Shown one piece after another: positions 33,188-41,549 of a stretch of DNA of 64,000 nt. The number at the start of each line of letters is the position of its first letter. Position 1 is the stretch's first letter. Source of the DNA: JANWXD01 sp037446115 (GTDB lineage: Bacteria; Acidobacteriota; Terriglobia; Bryobacterales; Bryobacteraceae); contig JBBIJF010000006.1 in assembly GCA_037446115.1 (NCBI GenBank), positions 1 through 64,000 on the forward strand, read 5' to 3'. The notes beneath the pieces are model-generated. The model was given only the letters and a program-made list of their open reading frames with translations. It did no database searches and had not been told where the DNA came from. A program made the position numbers and the translations under genes.

Positions 33188-34460
33188 AACCTTCGGCCGT
33201 CTCGCCGCCGGCCTGGCACTCCAGCGAGCGGCCACCGGGAAGCACCGCCTCTCCACCACACAAGAACGATTTTTGGAAGACCTGTCGCGGCAGGCCTTCC
33301 GCTACTTCTGGGAACAAGCCGATTCGCGCACGGGGCTTGTCCGCGACCGCGCCCGCACCGACGGCCGACTGGAGACCAGGGGAGAGCGCAACATCGCCAG
33401 CATTGCCGCGACGGGCTTCGGGCTCACCGCCTTGTGCATTGCGGCCGAACGCCGGTGGATCCGCCGCGAAGAGGCGGAGGCCCGCGTGCAACTTACACTG
33501 CGCTTCTTCGCCGAGGAGGCCGAACACCAGCGCGGCTGGTTTTACCACTTCATGGACGCCTCCAGCGGAGTGCGCGCCTGGAAGTGCGAAATTTCCTCGA
33601 TCGACACCGCGCTGTTGCTCGCAGGGGTGCTCACCGCGCGCCAGTATTTCGCCGCGAACTCCGGGATCACAGAGCTGGCGCGCCGGATCTATGAGCGGAC
33701 GGACTTTCGGTGGATGCTCAACGATCATCCGCATTTGCTGTCGCACGGCTGGAAACCGGAGACAGGATTCCTCTCGAACCGCTGGGATGACTATTCCGAG
33801 CACATGGTGCTCTATCTCATGGCCATCGGATCCCCGACTTCAGCGATTCCACCGGAGGCGTGGTATGCGTGGAGCCGAGAACCTCTGACGTACGCCGGCT
33901 TCACGTACATTGACGGCGATCCGTTGTTCGTGCACCAGTATTCGCATGCCTGGGTGGACTTCCGCGGGAGGCGGGAGAACCGGCCGCCCCACATACAGTG
34001 GTTCGAAAACTCCATCGCCGCAACGCACGCCCACCGTGCATTCTGCCTGAGCTTGCGGGGCAAGTTCCCGGGTTGTTACTCGGAAAATGTCTGGGGCATC
34101 ACTGCCTCGGACAGCCGTCACGGCTATGTGGCCTGGCACGGTCCACCGCCGCATCCGGCGATTGACGGCACGGTCGTTCCGTGTGCTGCTGCCGGCTCGC
34201 TCATGTTCGCTCCGGAGATCTGTCTTGCAGCGCTCCAAGAGATGAAGCGGCGGTTCGGCAGACGCATCTGGGGCCGCTACGGCTTCGCGGATGCGTTCCA
34301 CCCGGTTGACGGCTGGGTCAACCCGGATGTGATCGGCATTGACGTGGGCATCACCCTGTTGAGCGCAGAAAACGTGCGTACGGGGAACGTGTGGCGCTGG
34401 TTCATGAACAATGTCGAAATCAGCCGTGCCATGGATGCGGCCGGGCTCGAGCGCATCTGA
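33165..34460 (+). CDS. exported glucoamylase-family (PF10091) glycoside hydrolase, GH144-like
   Basis: The start at ATG 33165 (431 aa) gives a Tat-like signal (VVSRRTFGRLAAGLAL). The rest is an (alpha/alpha)6-barrel pattern of the PF10091 glucoamylase family: LEDLSRQAFRYFWEQADSRT, ERNIASIAATGFGLTALCIA, RGWFYHFMDASSG, EISSIDTALLLAGVL, HQYSHAWVDFRGRR and CYSENVWGITASDS. Characterised members of the related GH144 family cleave beta-1,2-glucan or release sophorose, so a beta-1,2-glucan substrate is a reasonable guess, not shown here. It overlaps the TPR gene by 23 bp and is the last gene of the LacI-linked receptor cassette. Confidence 0.8.
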   Translation: MHRVVSRRTFGRLAAGLALQRAATGKHRLSTTQERFLEDLSRQAFRYFWEQADSRTGLVRDRARTDGRLETRGERNIASIAATGFGLTALCIAAERRWIRREEAEARVQLTLRFFAEEAEHQRGWFYHFMDASSGVRAWKCEISSIDTALLLAGVLTARQYFAANSGITELARRIYERTDFRWMLNDHPHLLSHGWKPETGFLSNRWDDYSEHMVLYLMAIGSPTSAIPPEAWYAWSREPLTYAGFTYIDGDPLFVHQYSHAWVDFRGRRENRPPHIQWFENSIAATHAHRAFCLSLRGKFPGCYSENVWGITASDSRHGYVAWHGPPPHPAIDGTVVPCAAAGSLMFAPEICLAALQEMKRRFGRRIWGRYGFADAFHPVDGWVNPDVIGIDVGITLLSAENVRTGNVWRWFMNNVEISRAMDAAGLERI

Positions 34461-34480
34461 ACGGACAGCTTCGGGGTACG

Positions 34481-35647
34481 CTACGGGATTAGCAGGTTCG
34501 CCACGCGAGCGATCAGAGCCTTGTCCGGCAGGCTGCCCTGAGCCATTTGAGCGTTGCCGCCGCCGCGGCCGCCCACCGCACTGAGCGCGGCGCGCAGGGC
34601 CTCTGCGGCGTGCACGCCGGCATCGCCGGAGACAGCCAGCAACACCGACGGCGGCTCCTCGATCAGCGCCACGAATACCGCCCTGGGCTCCGAGGTGACG
34701 CCTCGGGCCAGAGCGCGGAGTTCGTCATCGATCGTCCCCGAGGCCAGCCGGCGCACGATGCGCCGCATGCCGCAAGCATCGGGAGCCGTCTCGCGGTACA
34801 GTTCCCTACCCTGCCGCTCGGCGAGTTCGGCGGCCAACTTGCGGCGCGCCTTCTCGGCCGCCTCCAATCTCTCTTTCTGGGCCGCCACGAGCGTCGGCGT
34901 CTCGTCGAGCCCGCAGGAAAGCGACCGGGCAATTGCGCCGAGGGCTTCATAGTCGGCGCGCGCACGGCGCACGGCCCGCATGCCGCAGAGGAACTCCAGC
35001 CGGAGCCGGCCGCCGACGCGCTCGAGCTTGCGGATGAAGATCGGGCCGATCTCGCCCGTAGCCCGGACGTGGGTGCCGCCGCAGGCGCTCCGGTCGAGTC
35101 CCTCAATTGTCACCACCCGCAGCATGCCGCCGCGTTCCGAAGGACGGCGGAGGTCCAGGGCCTCGTCCGCGCTCTCAAAGCCGATCCGGACCGCACGGTT
35201 CTCGGTGACCACCTCGTTGGCCCGCCGCTCGGCCTCGCGCACCTGTTCGGGCCCGAGCGCCGCGGCTACGTCAATCGTTGCGCTCTCCCCGCCCAGGTGA
35301 AAGCTGACCGTGGGAATTCCGAAGCGCTCCAGCAGCACGGCGGAGAGCACGTGCTGGCCGGTGTGCTGCTGCATGTGATCGAAGCGCCGGTCCCAGTCGA
35401 TCCGGCAGGCGACCTCCGCGCTTTCGACCGGAGCTCCCGTGATGTGGGCGATGCGCTCCCCTTCGTCCACGACCTCCACCACGGGCGCATCGTCCATCCA
35501 GCCCGTGTCATGAGGTTGCCCTCCGGAAGTGGGATAGAACGCCGTCCGGTCCAGGTATATGCGGCGGCGATCGGAACTTGCCTCTACGACGCGCGCCCGG
35601 AATTCACGAAGGTAGCAGTCCGTGTAGTAAAGCCGTTCCGTGCTCAC
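34481..35647 (-). CDS. AlaX-type alanyl-tRNA editing protein with DHHA1 domain
   Basis: A 388-residue free-standing editing protein (AlaX-L type). The N-terminal part resembles the linker before the editing domain of AlaRS (FYPTSGGQPHDTGWM). The zinc site is H95-x3-H99 in HMQQHTGQHVLS plus the later Cys/His in SACGGTHVRATGEIGP. The C-terminal about 120 residues (VAAQKERLEAAEKARRKLAA ... AVGGRGGGNAQMAQG) form a DHHA1 domain with its GGRGGG loop. It would hydrolyse mischarged Ser- or Gly-tRNA(Ala). No synthetase catalytic domain is present. The start is GTG at 35647, 18 bp after the nuoA stop. Confidence 0.9.
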   Translation of the reverse strand: MSTERLYYTDCYLREFRARVVEASSDRRRIYLDRTAFYPTSGGQPHDTGWMDDAPVVEVVDEGERIAHITGAPVESAEVACRIDWDRRFDHMQQHTGQHVLSAVLLERFGIPTVSFHLGGESATIDVAAALGPEQVREAERRANEVVTENRAVRIGFESADEALDLRRPSERGGMLRVVTIEGLDRSACGGTHVRATGEIGPIFIRKLERVGGRLRLEFLCGMRAVRRARADYEALGAIARSLSCGLDETPTLVAAQKERLEAAEKARRKLAAELAERQGRELYRETAPDACGMRRIVRRLASGTIDDELRALARGVTSEPRAVFVALIEEPPSVLLAVSGDAGVHAAEALRAALSAVGGRGGGNAQMAQGSLPDKALIARVANLLIP

Positions 35648-35665
35648 GCGCAGAAGGCAGGGTCC

Positions 35666-36022
35666 CTAGACCCACTCGAGAGCGCCCTTCTTGTAGGCCC
35701 AGATGTAGCCGACGATCAGGATGCCCAGGAAAACCGCCACTTCGGCGACGCCGAACCAGCCGAGCTTCTGGTAGCGAACCGCCCACGGGAACAAGAAGAT
35801 AGTCTCCACATCGAAAATCACGAACAAGATGGCGATGATGTAGAAGCGGACCGTGTAACGCCCGCGCGAGTCCGAGGCGGCCTTGATGCCGCACTCGTAG
35901 GCGTCCAGCTTGACCGCGTTGGGCAGCGCGGGCCGCACCAGCTTGGCCACCAGGATGGTCGCCACGGGGAACAGCATGGCAACCACCAGGAAGATAAAGA
36001 TCGGAACGTAGCCTTCCGGCAT
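35666..36022 (-). CDS. nuoA: NADH-quinone oxidoreductase subunit A
   Basis: A 118-residue membrane subunit of complex I. It has three helices (IFIFLVVAMLFPVATILVAK, FYIIAILFVIFDVETIFLFPWA, VAEVAVFLGILIVGYIWAYK). The family signature KLDAYECGIKAASDSRGRY is in the loop after helix 1, and FVIFDVETIFLFPW in helix 2. The ATG lies about 9 bp after a TATGAT -10 box, so the transcript would be nearly leaderless. It is separate from nuoI (18438) and from any other nuo gene in the window, and is followed by the AlaX gene. Confidence 0.93.
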   Translation of the reverse strand: MPEGYVPIFIFLVVAMLFPVATILVAKLVRPALPNAVKLDAYECGIKAASDSRGRYTVRFYIIAILFVIFDVETIFLFPWAVRYQKLGWFGVAEVAVFLGILIVGYIWAYKKGALEWV

Positions 36023-36030
36023 CAGAAATG

Positions 36031-36039
36031 ATCATAACA
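36031..36039 (-). promoter_or_regulatory. extended -10 promoter of nuoA
   Basis: TGTTATGAT (minus strand) is a TGn extended -10 element ending 8 bp before the nuoA ATG, predicting transcription start at or within two bases of the start codon. Confidence 0.5.
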
Positions 36040-36203
36040 CTCGCAAAGCGCCAAGGCCCGGTCCGATCTGCTCCCCCAGACACGCCGTTTCACAACCCTG
36101 AACTTTGCGTTAAATTCCAGACGCGATCCGCCGGGTTTTTCCAAGGCGCGTCTATTCTGGTTCGAGAGAGCAGTTCCACTTTTCGTGGAGGAGGATCACG
36201 GGA

Positions 36204-37040
36204 ATGACAGATCAACGCACAGGAAAGCCACGCCTTGGAGCCTGCTCCTTTTTGCTGGCGGCGCTCCTGGCGCCGGTGTTGCTCGCGGACCGGGGCAGTG
36301 ACCGCGGCCGCGACAGAGGTGAAGACGACGAACGGCCATGTCCCGCGGCGGCGCCACAGGCCGCCGCCCGGTTCGAGATCGAAGCCGAAACGCGGGCCCT
36401 GGTGGAAGGTTTTGAGGCCAAGCTGAAGGTCGAGTTCGAACGTGAGGAGAGGCGCACGAAGCTCGAGGTCGAGGTCGAAAACCTCAATTTTCCGCCCGGC
36501 ACGCGGCTCCATGTCTGCCGCAACGGGAACTTTGTCGGACAAATTGTTCTCGATGAGCGGCACGCCGGCCGGCTGGAAACCCGCGGGGAGCCGGGCACAG
36601 AGGCGGGACCGGCCGCGCCGGGGGACCTGTTTGAAGTGCGCCTGGACGCCTGCGGCTCCGCCCAGCCGGCGCTGCTCGCGCTACGTCTCGGAGACGGCCC
36701 GGCGGCGGGACCGGCCGCCAACGTGCGGCTGGAAGGCAGGACACAGGCCCTCTTTAACGGTTTCGAGGCCGAACTGGGCGTAAAGTTCGAGCAGCGCCCC
36801 GACCGCAGGCGCTTCAGCGCGGAGATTGAGAACCTCAATCTGCCCGAAGGGGCCGTGCTCGCCGTCTGCCGCGGCGGACAGGCTCTCGGCCTGGTGGCTC
36901 TGGACGCATTTCATTTTGCGGATCTGAATCTCGACTCGCGGCGCGGAGAATTCGTTCCTTCCATGAGCTCGGGCGACGTCATCGAGATCCGGTCGGGGAG
37001 TTGTGCAGGAACACTGATCCTCAGCGCGACTCTTCGCTGA
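36204..37040 (+). CDS. secreted protein with two homologous beta-rich repeats
   Basis: A 278-residue protein with a signal peptide (LGACSFLLAALLAPVLLAD) and an acidic/basic linker (RGSDRGRDRGEDDE). Two tandem repeats follow at about 55-155 and 167-278. Each has the pattern VEGFEAKLKVEFEREERRTK / NGFEAELGVKFEQRPDRRRF, then ENLNFPPGTRLHVCRNGNFV / ENLNLPEGAVLAVCRGGQAL, and ends with a GDxFEVR / GDVIEIR strand and a Cys. I do not recognise the family. The internal duplication and the paired Cys suggest a stable extracellular beta-sandwich. The ribosome site GGAGGAGG lies about 11 bp before the ATG. It overlaps the convergent DUF488 gene by 20 bp. Confidence 0.7.
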   Translation: MTDQRTGKPRLGACSFLLAALLAPVLLADRGSDRGRDRGEDDERPCPAAAPQAAARFEIEAETRALVEGFEAKLKVEFEREERRTKLEVEVENLNFPPGTRLHVCRNGNFVGQIVLDERHAGRLETRGEPGTEAGPAAPGDLFEVRLDACGSAQPALLALRLGDGPAAGPAANVRLEGRTQALFNGFEAELGVKFEQRPDRRRFSAEIENLNLPEGAVLAVCRGGQALGLVALDAFHFADLNLDSRRGEFVPSMSSGDVIEIRSGSCAGTLILSATLR

Positions 37041-37407
37041 GCCCGGTACGGCGCAGCCGGGCTTCCAGGTACGCCCGCAGGGCTACGGCATTGTTGTGCG
37101 CGGCGTCACGGGCACTGTAGACAAGCGTGAGAGGACCCTTACGGGCCGCCTCAACCAGAGGGCGCCACGCCTCCGCTTTGCGATCGAGTTCCGCAAAATA
37201 GCGCCGCTTGAATTCCTCCCACCGCCCGGGCTCGTGCGCAAACCACTTGCGTAGCGCGTCACTTGGAGCGACGTCCTTGAGCCAGCCGGCCAGCTGGAGG
37301 GAGTCCTTGCGGAAGCCGCGGGGCCACAGCCGGTCCACCAGAAAACGCGCTCCGTCGCCTGGCTCCGGGGGTTCATAAACACGCTTCACACGAATGCGGG
37401 CAGGCAC
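37021..37407 (-). CDS. DUF488 family protein
   Basis: A 128-residue protein with the DUF488 signature VKRVYEPPEPGDGARFLVDRLWPRG near the N-terminus, then LKDVAPSDALRKWFAHEPGRWEEFKRRYFAEL and TLVYSARDAAHNNAVALRAYL. The family is widespread and its function is not settled. Some members carry a conserved Cys, and none is seen in this one. The GTG start at 37407 lies about 11 bp after a perfect TATAAT, which suggests a leaderless message. Its 3' end overlaps the secreted repeat protein gene by 20 bp. Confidence 0.88.
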   Translation of the reverse strand: MPARIRVKRVYEPPEPGDGARFLVDRLWPRGFRKDSLQLAGWLKDVAPSDALRKWFAHEPGRWEEFKRRYFAELDRKAEAWRPLVEAARKGPLTLVYSARDAAHNNAVALRAYLEARLRRTGLSEESR

Positions 37408-37418
37408 TCCGTCCCGCC

Positions 37419-37424
37419 ATTATA
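37419..37424 (-). promoter_or_regulatory. consensus -10 box of the DUF488 gene
   Basis: A perfect TATAAT on the minus strand ends 11 bp before the GTG at 37407. The predicted start site is within about 5 bases of the start codon. Confidence 0.5.
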
Positions 37425-37496
37425 GCTTCGTACTCCGTCCGGTGACGGCGGTCACTGACTGCCGCGCGGGGAGCGTGAAAGAATGGAAGCGGAGTT

Positions 37497-39038
37497 ATGG
37501 GTGCGGTTTCTCTTCTGCCGGAGGCGTGGCGTCGCGCTTATGAGCGCGACGCCGCGGGACTGGTTCATCTGGCCGACCCGCTCCCCGAGCGCCGTTTGGC
37601 ACGGCTGCTGGCGGCGTTCGTCGTCACGGGGCTGATTTTTCTCGTGTTTCCCGGGACTCTGATCGGGGTCTGGAACCTCGTGACGATCAGCCGGCACCAG
37701 CACCCGGAGGCTGCCTCGATGGTCTGGATTCAGGCCCACGGGCATGCCCAACTTTTCGGGTGGGTGGGAACTTTCATCCTCGGGATCTCGCTGTACACGT
37801 TCCCCAAATTCCGCGGGGCGCGGCTGCGTTCGCTGGCGCTGGGTTGGGCGATGTGGGCGGCCTGGATGGCTGCGGTCGGTCTGCGGTGGTCGTCCGCCGC
37901 CGGCTACCTGGACTGGAAGACCATCTGGCCTGCTTCCGCCTGGACGGAGCTCGCCGTGGCCCTTTTGCTCGTGTGGCAAGTCACAGGCCCGGCGCCCGGC
38001 CCGCGGAGACGGCAATTGTGGGAGGTGCTGATCTACAGCGGCTTCGCCGGCCTGTTGGCGACGTTCCTGTTGCAGGTCTTCCTGGTGCGCGACCTTGCGA
38101 AGCCGGCGATCCCGCCGGACCGCGATTACTTTCTGATCTGGCTGGCCCTCTGGGTCTTTTGCTTCCCGACGGTCTGGGGCTACAGCGTCCGGTTTCTTCC
38201 GGCCTTTCTCGGACTGCGCCCGACCGAGCCGCGCAGCGGGTACGTGGGCCTCGGCTTACTCGGCGCGTCCATCCCCCTGGCCGCGACGGCGCACTACCGG
38301 GCCGCGGCTGTCCTGGTGCTGGGCGCCGTGGCGGCAGCCTGCTGGTCGTTGCGCATCTTTCACCGCTCAGAACGTCCGGCCAAGGTTAGCGGCGTGGATC
38401 CCCGCTATCCCTGGTTTGCCCGCGCCGCCTTCGGCTGGCTGGCGGTTTCCGCGATTTTGGCCCTGTGGTCTCATGCACCGGGTTTTACCGGCGCATCCCG
38501 CCATGCGTTCACGGTGGGCTTCATGGCTACGCTCATTCTTTCCCTTGGGCCGCGCATCCTGCCGTCGTTTCTGAACAGCCGCGAACTCTGGAGCCGGCGG
38601 ATGATGCTGGTTTCGCTGGTACTGCTTTCGGCGGGCTGTGTCATGCGCGTCGCGTCGGAGCCGCCGGCGTACTCGAGCGTTGTGCCGGAGGCCTGGGACA
38701 TCCTTCCGGTGTCCGCACTGCTGGAGCTGAGCGCACTGCTGTTGTTTGCGATCAACATCGGCAAGACGCTGGCCGCGCCCATGCCTGCCTGGTTCGGACG
38801 CGAGCAGGTGAAGGACACGATGCCGCTCTATTGGTACGTGACGAGCTACCCAGCGACGCGTCGCCTGCTCATTGACGCAGGTTTACGCACGCTGGCCCAG
38901 GCCCGCGAGGTTCCCAAGAGCCTGACGCTGCGGGAGGCCGTGGAGGCGGACGGAGCGGATCTCGAGACCGTGCTGGACCGTCTCGGGGACTTCTTCGAGT
39001 CGCGGATGGCGCGCGCGCTCAAATCGCAACAGCGCTGA
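37497..39038 (+). CDS. NnrS-like membrane protein with C-terminal DUF1858-like domain
   Basis: A 513-residue protein with about twelve membrane helices. Conserved His residues (ISRHQHPEAASMVWIQAHGHAQLFGW, FTGASRHAFTVGFMATLILSLGPRI) match the haem/copper-binding NnrS family linked to nitric oxide and nitrosative stress. The last about 70 residues (YPATRRLLIDAGLRTLAQAR ... VLDRLGDFFESRM) are soluble and look like the DUF1858/ScdA-N type domain found on nitrosative-stress proteins. The fusion supports a role in metal or NO stress. The ATG at 37497 follows GGAG. The gene is divergent from the DUF488 gene. Confidence 0.82.
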   Translation: MGAVSLLPEAWRRAYERDAAGLVHLADPLPERRLARLLAAFVVTGLIFLVFPGTLIGVWNLVTISRHQHPEAASMVWIQAHGHAQLFGWVGTFILGISLYTFPKFRGARLRSLALGWAMWAAWMAAVGLRWSSAAGYLDWKTIWPASAWTELAVALLLVWQVTGPAPGPRRRQLWEVLIYSGFAGLLATFLLQVFLVRDLAKPAIPPDRDYFLIWLALWVFCFPTVWGYSVRFLPAFLGLRPTEPRSGYVGLGLLGASIPLAATAHYRAAAVLVLGAVAAACWSLRIFHRSERPAKVSGVDPRYPWFARAAFGWLAVSAILALWSHAPGFTGASRHAFTVGFMATLILSLGPRILPSFLNSRELWSRRMMLVSLVLLSAGCVMRVASEPPAYSSVVPEAWDILPVSALLELSALLLFAINIGKTLAAPMPAWFGREQVKDTMPLYWYVTSYPATRRLLIDAGLRTLAQAREVPKSLTLREAVEADGADLETVLDRLGDFFESRMARALKSQQR

Positions 39039-39055
39039 CGGGCGGCACACGGTTC

Positions 39056-41344
39056 TTGCGGGCGGTCCCAGGGCGGCTCATAATGTCGGGCGTGACGGCC
39101 GCGCTGCTGCTTTTTGCCGCTCTTGCTCAGACCGGCGCAGAAGTGCGCGGCATCGTTCGCGATGCGGCGGGCGGCGAGCCCCTGGCGCGCGTCGAGGTAA
39201 CGCTGGCCGGGACTTCGCACCGCACGGTTTCCGATTCCGCCGGGCGCTTCGCCATCACGGGGATCTGGCCGGGCGAGTATGTGCTTCACGTTTCGGCGGT
39301 GGGTTACCGTTTGCTTGCCAAGCCGTTTGCTCTGAGCGCAGGGGAAGTCAAAGAGTTCGAGATCGTGCTCAGCCCGGAGATGTTTCGGCACACCGAAACA
39401 GTGGAGGTCACGGCCGGACCCTTCGAACCGCTGGTCTCTTCGAGCCCCTCCGAGCGCGCTCTGACGGGGCCTGAGATCAAGAACCTGGCGAGCGTTCTGG
39501 CCGACGACCCGCTGCGGGCGGTGCAGGGATTGCCCGGCGCCACTTCCAACGACGATTTCAACAGCCGGTTCTCGCTGCGCGGAGCAGGCTATCACCGCCT
39601 TGGCCTGTATCTGGACGGCGTCTTGCTTCACGCGCCGTTTCACATGGTGGCGGGCGAGCCGGCCTCCGGAAGCCTCACGGCGTTCCAGGGGGACACTCTG
39701 GAGGCGGTCGTGCTGCTCCCGGGCGCCTGGCCATCCCGGTACGGAGACCGCACTGGCGGCATCGTGGATCTGCGCACGCGGGAGGGGAGTCGGCTGGCGC
39801 GATCCCTGCGTCTTACCGGTAGCGCCTCGAACTCGGGGCTTCTTGCCGAAGGTCCGCTCGGCCGCCGGCGACGCGGGGCATGGCTGGCCAGCGTTCGGAA
39901 GAGCTACCTTCAGTACATCATCCGCCGCACGACCGATGACCCGACGCTCGCATTCGGCTTTACGGACGGCCAGGCGAAGTTGAGTTACGAGTTGAGCAGG
40001 GGGCACAGCCTGAGCGTGTCCGTTGCCGAAGCGATTTCGGATCTGGACCGCGCACGCGCCAGGAACCGGCTCGGGCTGAATTCCGTCATGCTCAGCGACT
40101 ATCACGTCACGATCGCCAGTTTGGGCTGGCGCGCTGCATTGGCGCCCAAGGGGCTGCTCGAAAGCCGGCTCGCCTTCCTGCGCGAACGCTATGAGAACCG
40201 GAACCGCGACCGCAGGCCCCTGGCCGGAGGCCGCTATGCAGAGTGGGCGTGGACGGGTACCGGCTTCTGGACTTTCTCGCCGGCGGCGTCGCTCGAGGCC
40301 GGCTGGTCGCTGCGCCGCCCCCGCGATGAGGGCTTTCGCAACTGGTATGAATTCAGCCCGTTCGCCGTCCAGCGCCGCGACGACTACCGGGGGCACGCCG
40401 TACAGCCCGCTTTGTTCGCCGCACAGAGCTGGAGCCCGGCCGGGGGACGCGTGCGGCTCAGCGCGGGGGCGCGCTGGGAGCGGCACAGCGTCCTGCCGCT
40501 CAGCGTACTGCTCCCCCACGCCGCGCTCACGCTGGGCGTCCGCGAAGGCACACACATTTCTTTGGGGTGGGGACAATACGCACAATTCCCGGAAATCCAG
40601 TGGCTGTTTGCGCGGATCGGCAGTCCGGGCCTGCTTGCCGAGCGCGCCACGCACTACATCGCCGCTTTGGAGCAGCAGGTGGGGCAGCGAGCGCGCCTGC
40701 GGGTGGAATTCTACAGCCGCCATGACCGCGACCTGTTGTTTCGCCCGCTTCTGGAGCCGCGTCTGCTAGACGGCCGCATCTTCAACCCTCCGCTGGACGC
40801 GCCGGTTCGCAACTCAGTGCGGGGTTACGCGCGCGGTTTCGAAGTGTTCCTGCAACAACGCAGCGCCAGCCGCCTGAGCGGCTGGATCTCCTACGCGTAT
40901 GGGCGAGCCCGGCTGCGCGAGGGAGAGACGGGCGCGCACTTTGCTTCGGATCAGGACCAGCGCCATACCGTGAACGCCTACGGAAGCTATCGCGTCCGTC
41001 CCTCAGTGAACGTCAGCGCGCGCTGGTCCTCTGGGAGCGGCTTTCCCGTCCCCGGCTTCTTGCGCCGCGATGGCCAGACCTATTTTCTGGCCGCTGCCCG
41101 GAATCAGGTGCGCCTCAAGCCCTACCAGCGCGCCGACCTGCGCGTCAACAAAGCTTTCACGTTCGACCGCTGGAAACTGACGCTCTACGGCGAAGTCGTC
41201 AATCTGTTCAACCGGGAAAACTTCCGCTTCGACACCTTCAGCGGATACAATCCGCAGACAGGACGTGCCTTCGTGATCCTCGACAAGATGTTTCCGATCC
41301 TGCCCTCCGCGGGAGTCATGCTCGAATTTGAAACCCGAAGGTGA
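39056..41344 (+). CDS. TonB-dependent receptor with N-terminal carboxypeptidase regulatory-like domain
   Basis: A 762-residue outer-membrane receptor. The frame opens with TTG at 39056. An ATG at 39083 (SGVTAALLLFAALAQTGAEV) is the alternative start, and the longer form gives the signal peptide a basic n-region. A CarboxypepD_reg domain spans about 25-110 (GIVRDAAGGEPLARVEVTLA), then a plug (ADDPLRAVQGLPGATSNDDF, SLRGAGYHRLGLYLDGVLLH) and a 22-strand-type barrel ending LPSAGVMLEFETRR. It is shorter than the Oar-like receptors. The exported PHP-type protein gene follows 205 bp downstream under its own promoter, and the two may act together. Confidence 0.88.
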   Translation: MRAVPGRLIMSGVTAALLLFAALAQTGAEVRGIVRDAAGGEPLARVEVTLAGTSHRTVSDSAGRFAITGIWPGEYVLHVSAVGYRLLAKPFALSAGEVKEFEIVLSPEMFRHTETVEVTAGPFEPLVSSSPSERALTGPEIKNLASVLADDPLRAVQGLPGATSNDDFNSRFSLRGAGYHRLGLYLDGVLLHAPFHMVAGEPASGSLTAFQGDTLEAVVLLPGAWPSRYGDRTGGIVDLRTREGSRLARSLRLTGSASNSGLLAEGPLGRRRRGAWLASVRKSYLQYIIRRTTDDPTLAFGFTDGQAKLSYELSRGHSLSVSVAEAISDLDRARARNRLGLNSVMLSDYHVTIASLGWRAALAPKGLLESRLAFLRERYENRNRDRRPLAGGRYAEWAWTGTGFWTFSPAASLEAGWSLRRPRDEGFRNWYEFSPFAVQRRDDYRGHAVQPALFAAQSWSPAGGRVRLSAGARWERHSVLPLSVLLPHAALTLGVREGTHISLGWGQYAQFPEIQWLFARIGSPGLLAERATHYIAALEQQVGQRARLRVEFYSRHDRDLLFRPLLEPRLLDGRIFNPPLDAPVRNSVRGYARGFEVFLQQRSASRLSGWISYAYGRARLREGETGAHFASDQDQRHTVNAYGSYRVRPSVNVSARWSSGSGFPVPGFLRRDGQTYFLAAARNQVRLKPYQRADLRVNKAFTFDRWKLTLYGEVVNLFNRENFRFDTFSGYNPQTGRAFVILDKMFPILPSAGVMLEFETRR

Positions 41345-41489
41345 GCAAGTGAGCGCGATGCGCCGGCGGCCCGGCCTGATCGGCGTCGGGCCCCTGCGAG
41401 CCGAGGACCGAGGCAGGGCGCGCTCCGACTCAGGAGAGAGCGGGGCAAATGCATCCGCAGCCCGGTCTGAGCGGGCGGCCGCAATTCTG

Positions 41490-41495
41490 TATAAT
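41490..41495 (+). promoter_or_regulatory. consensus -10 box of the PHP-type protein gene
   Basis: A perfect TATAAT, directly preceded by TG, lies 54 bp before the ATG at 41550. The rest of the 205-bp gap shows no gene. A recognisable -35 is missing. Confidence 0.5.
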
Positions 41496-41549
41496 CCTTG
41501 GGACTTCGACACGAGCGGAGTCTGTATGATCTGGATTTGAGGTTCGGTG

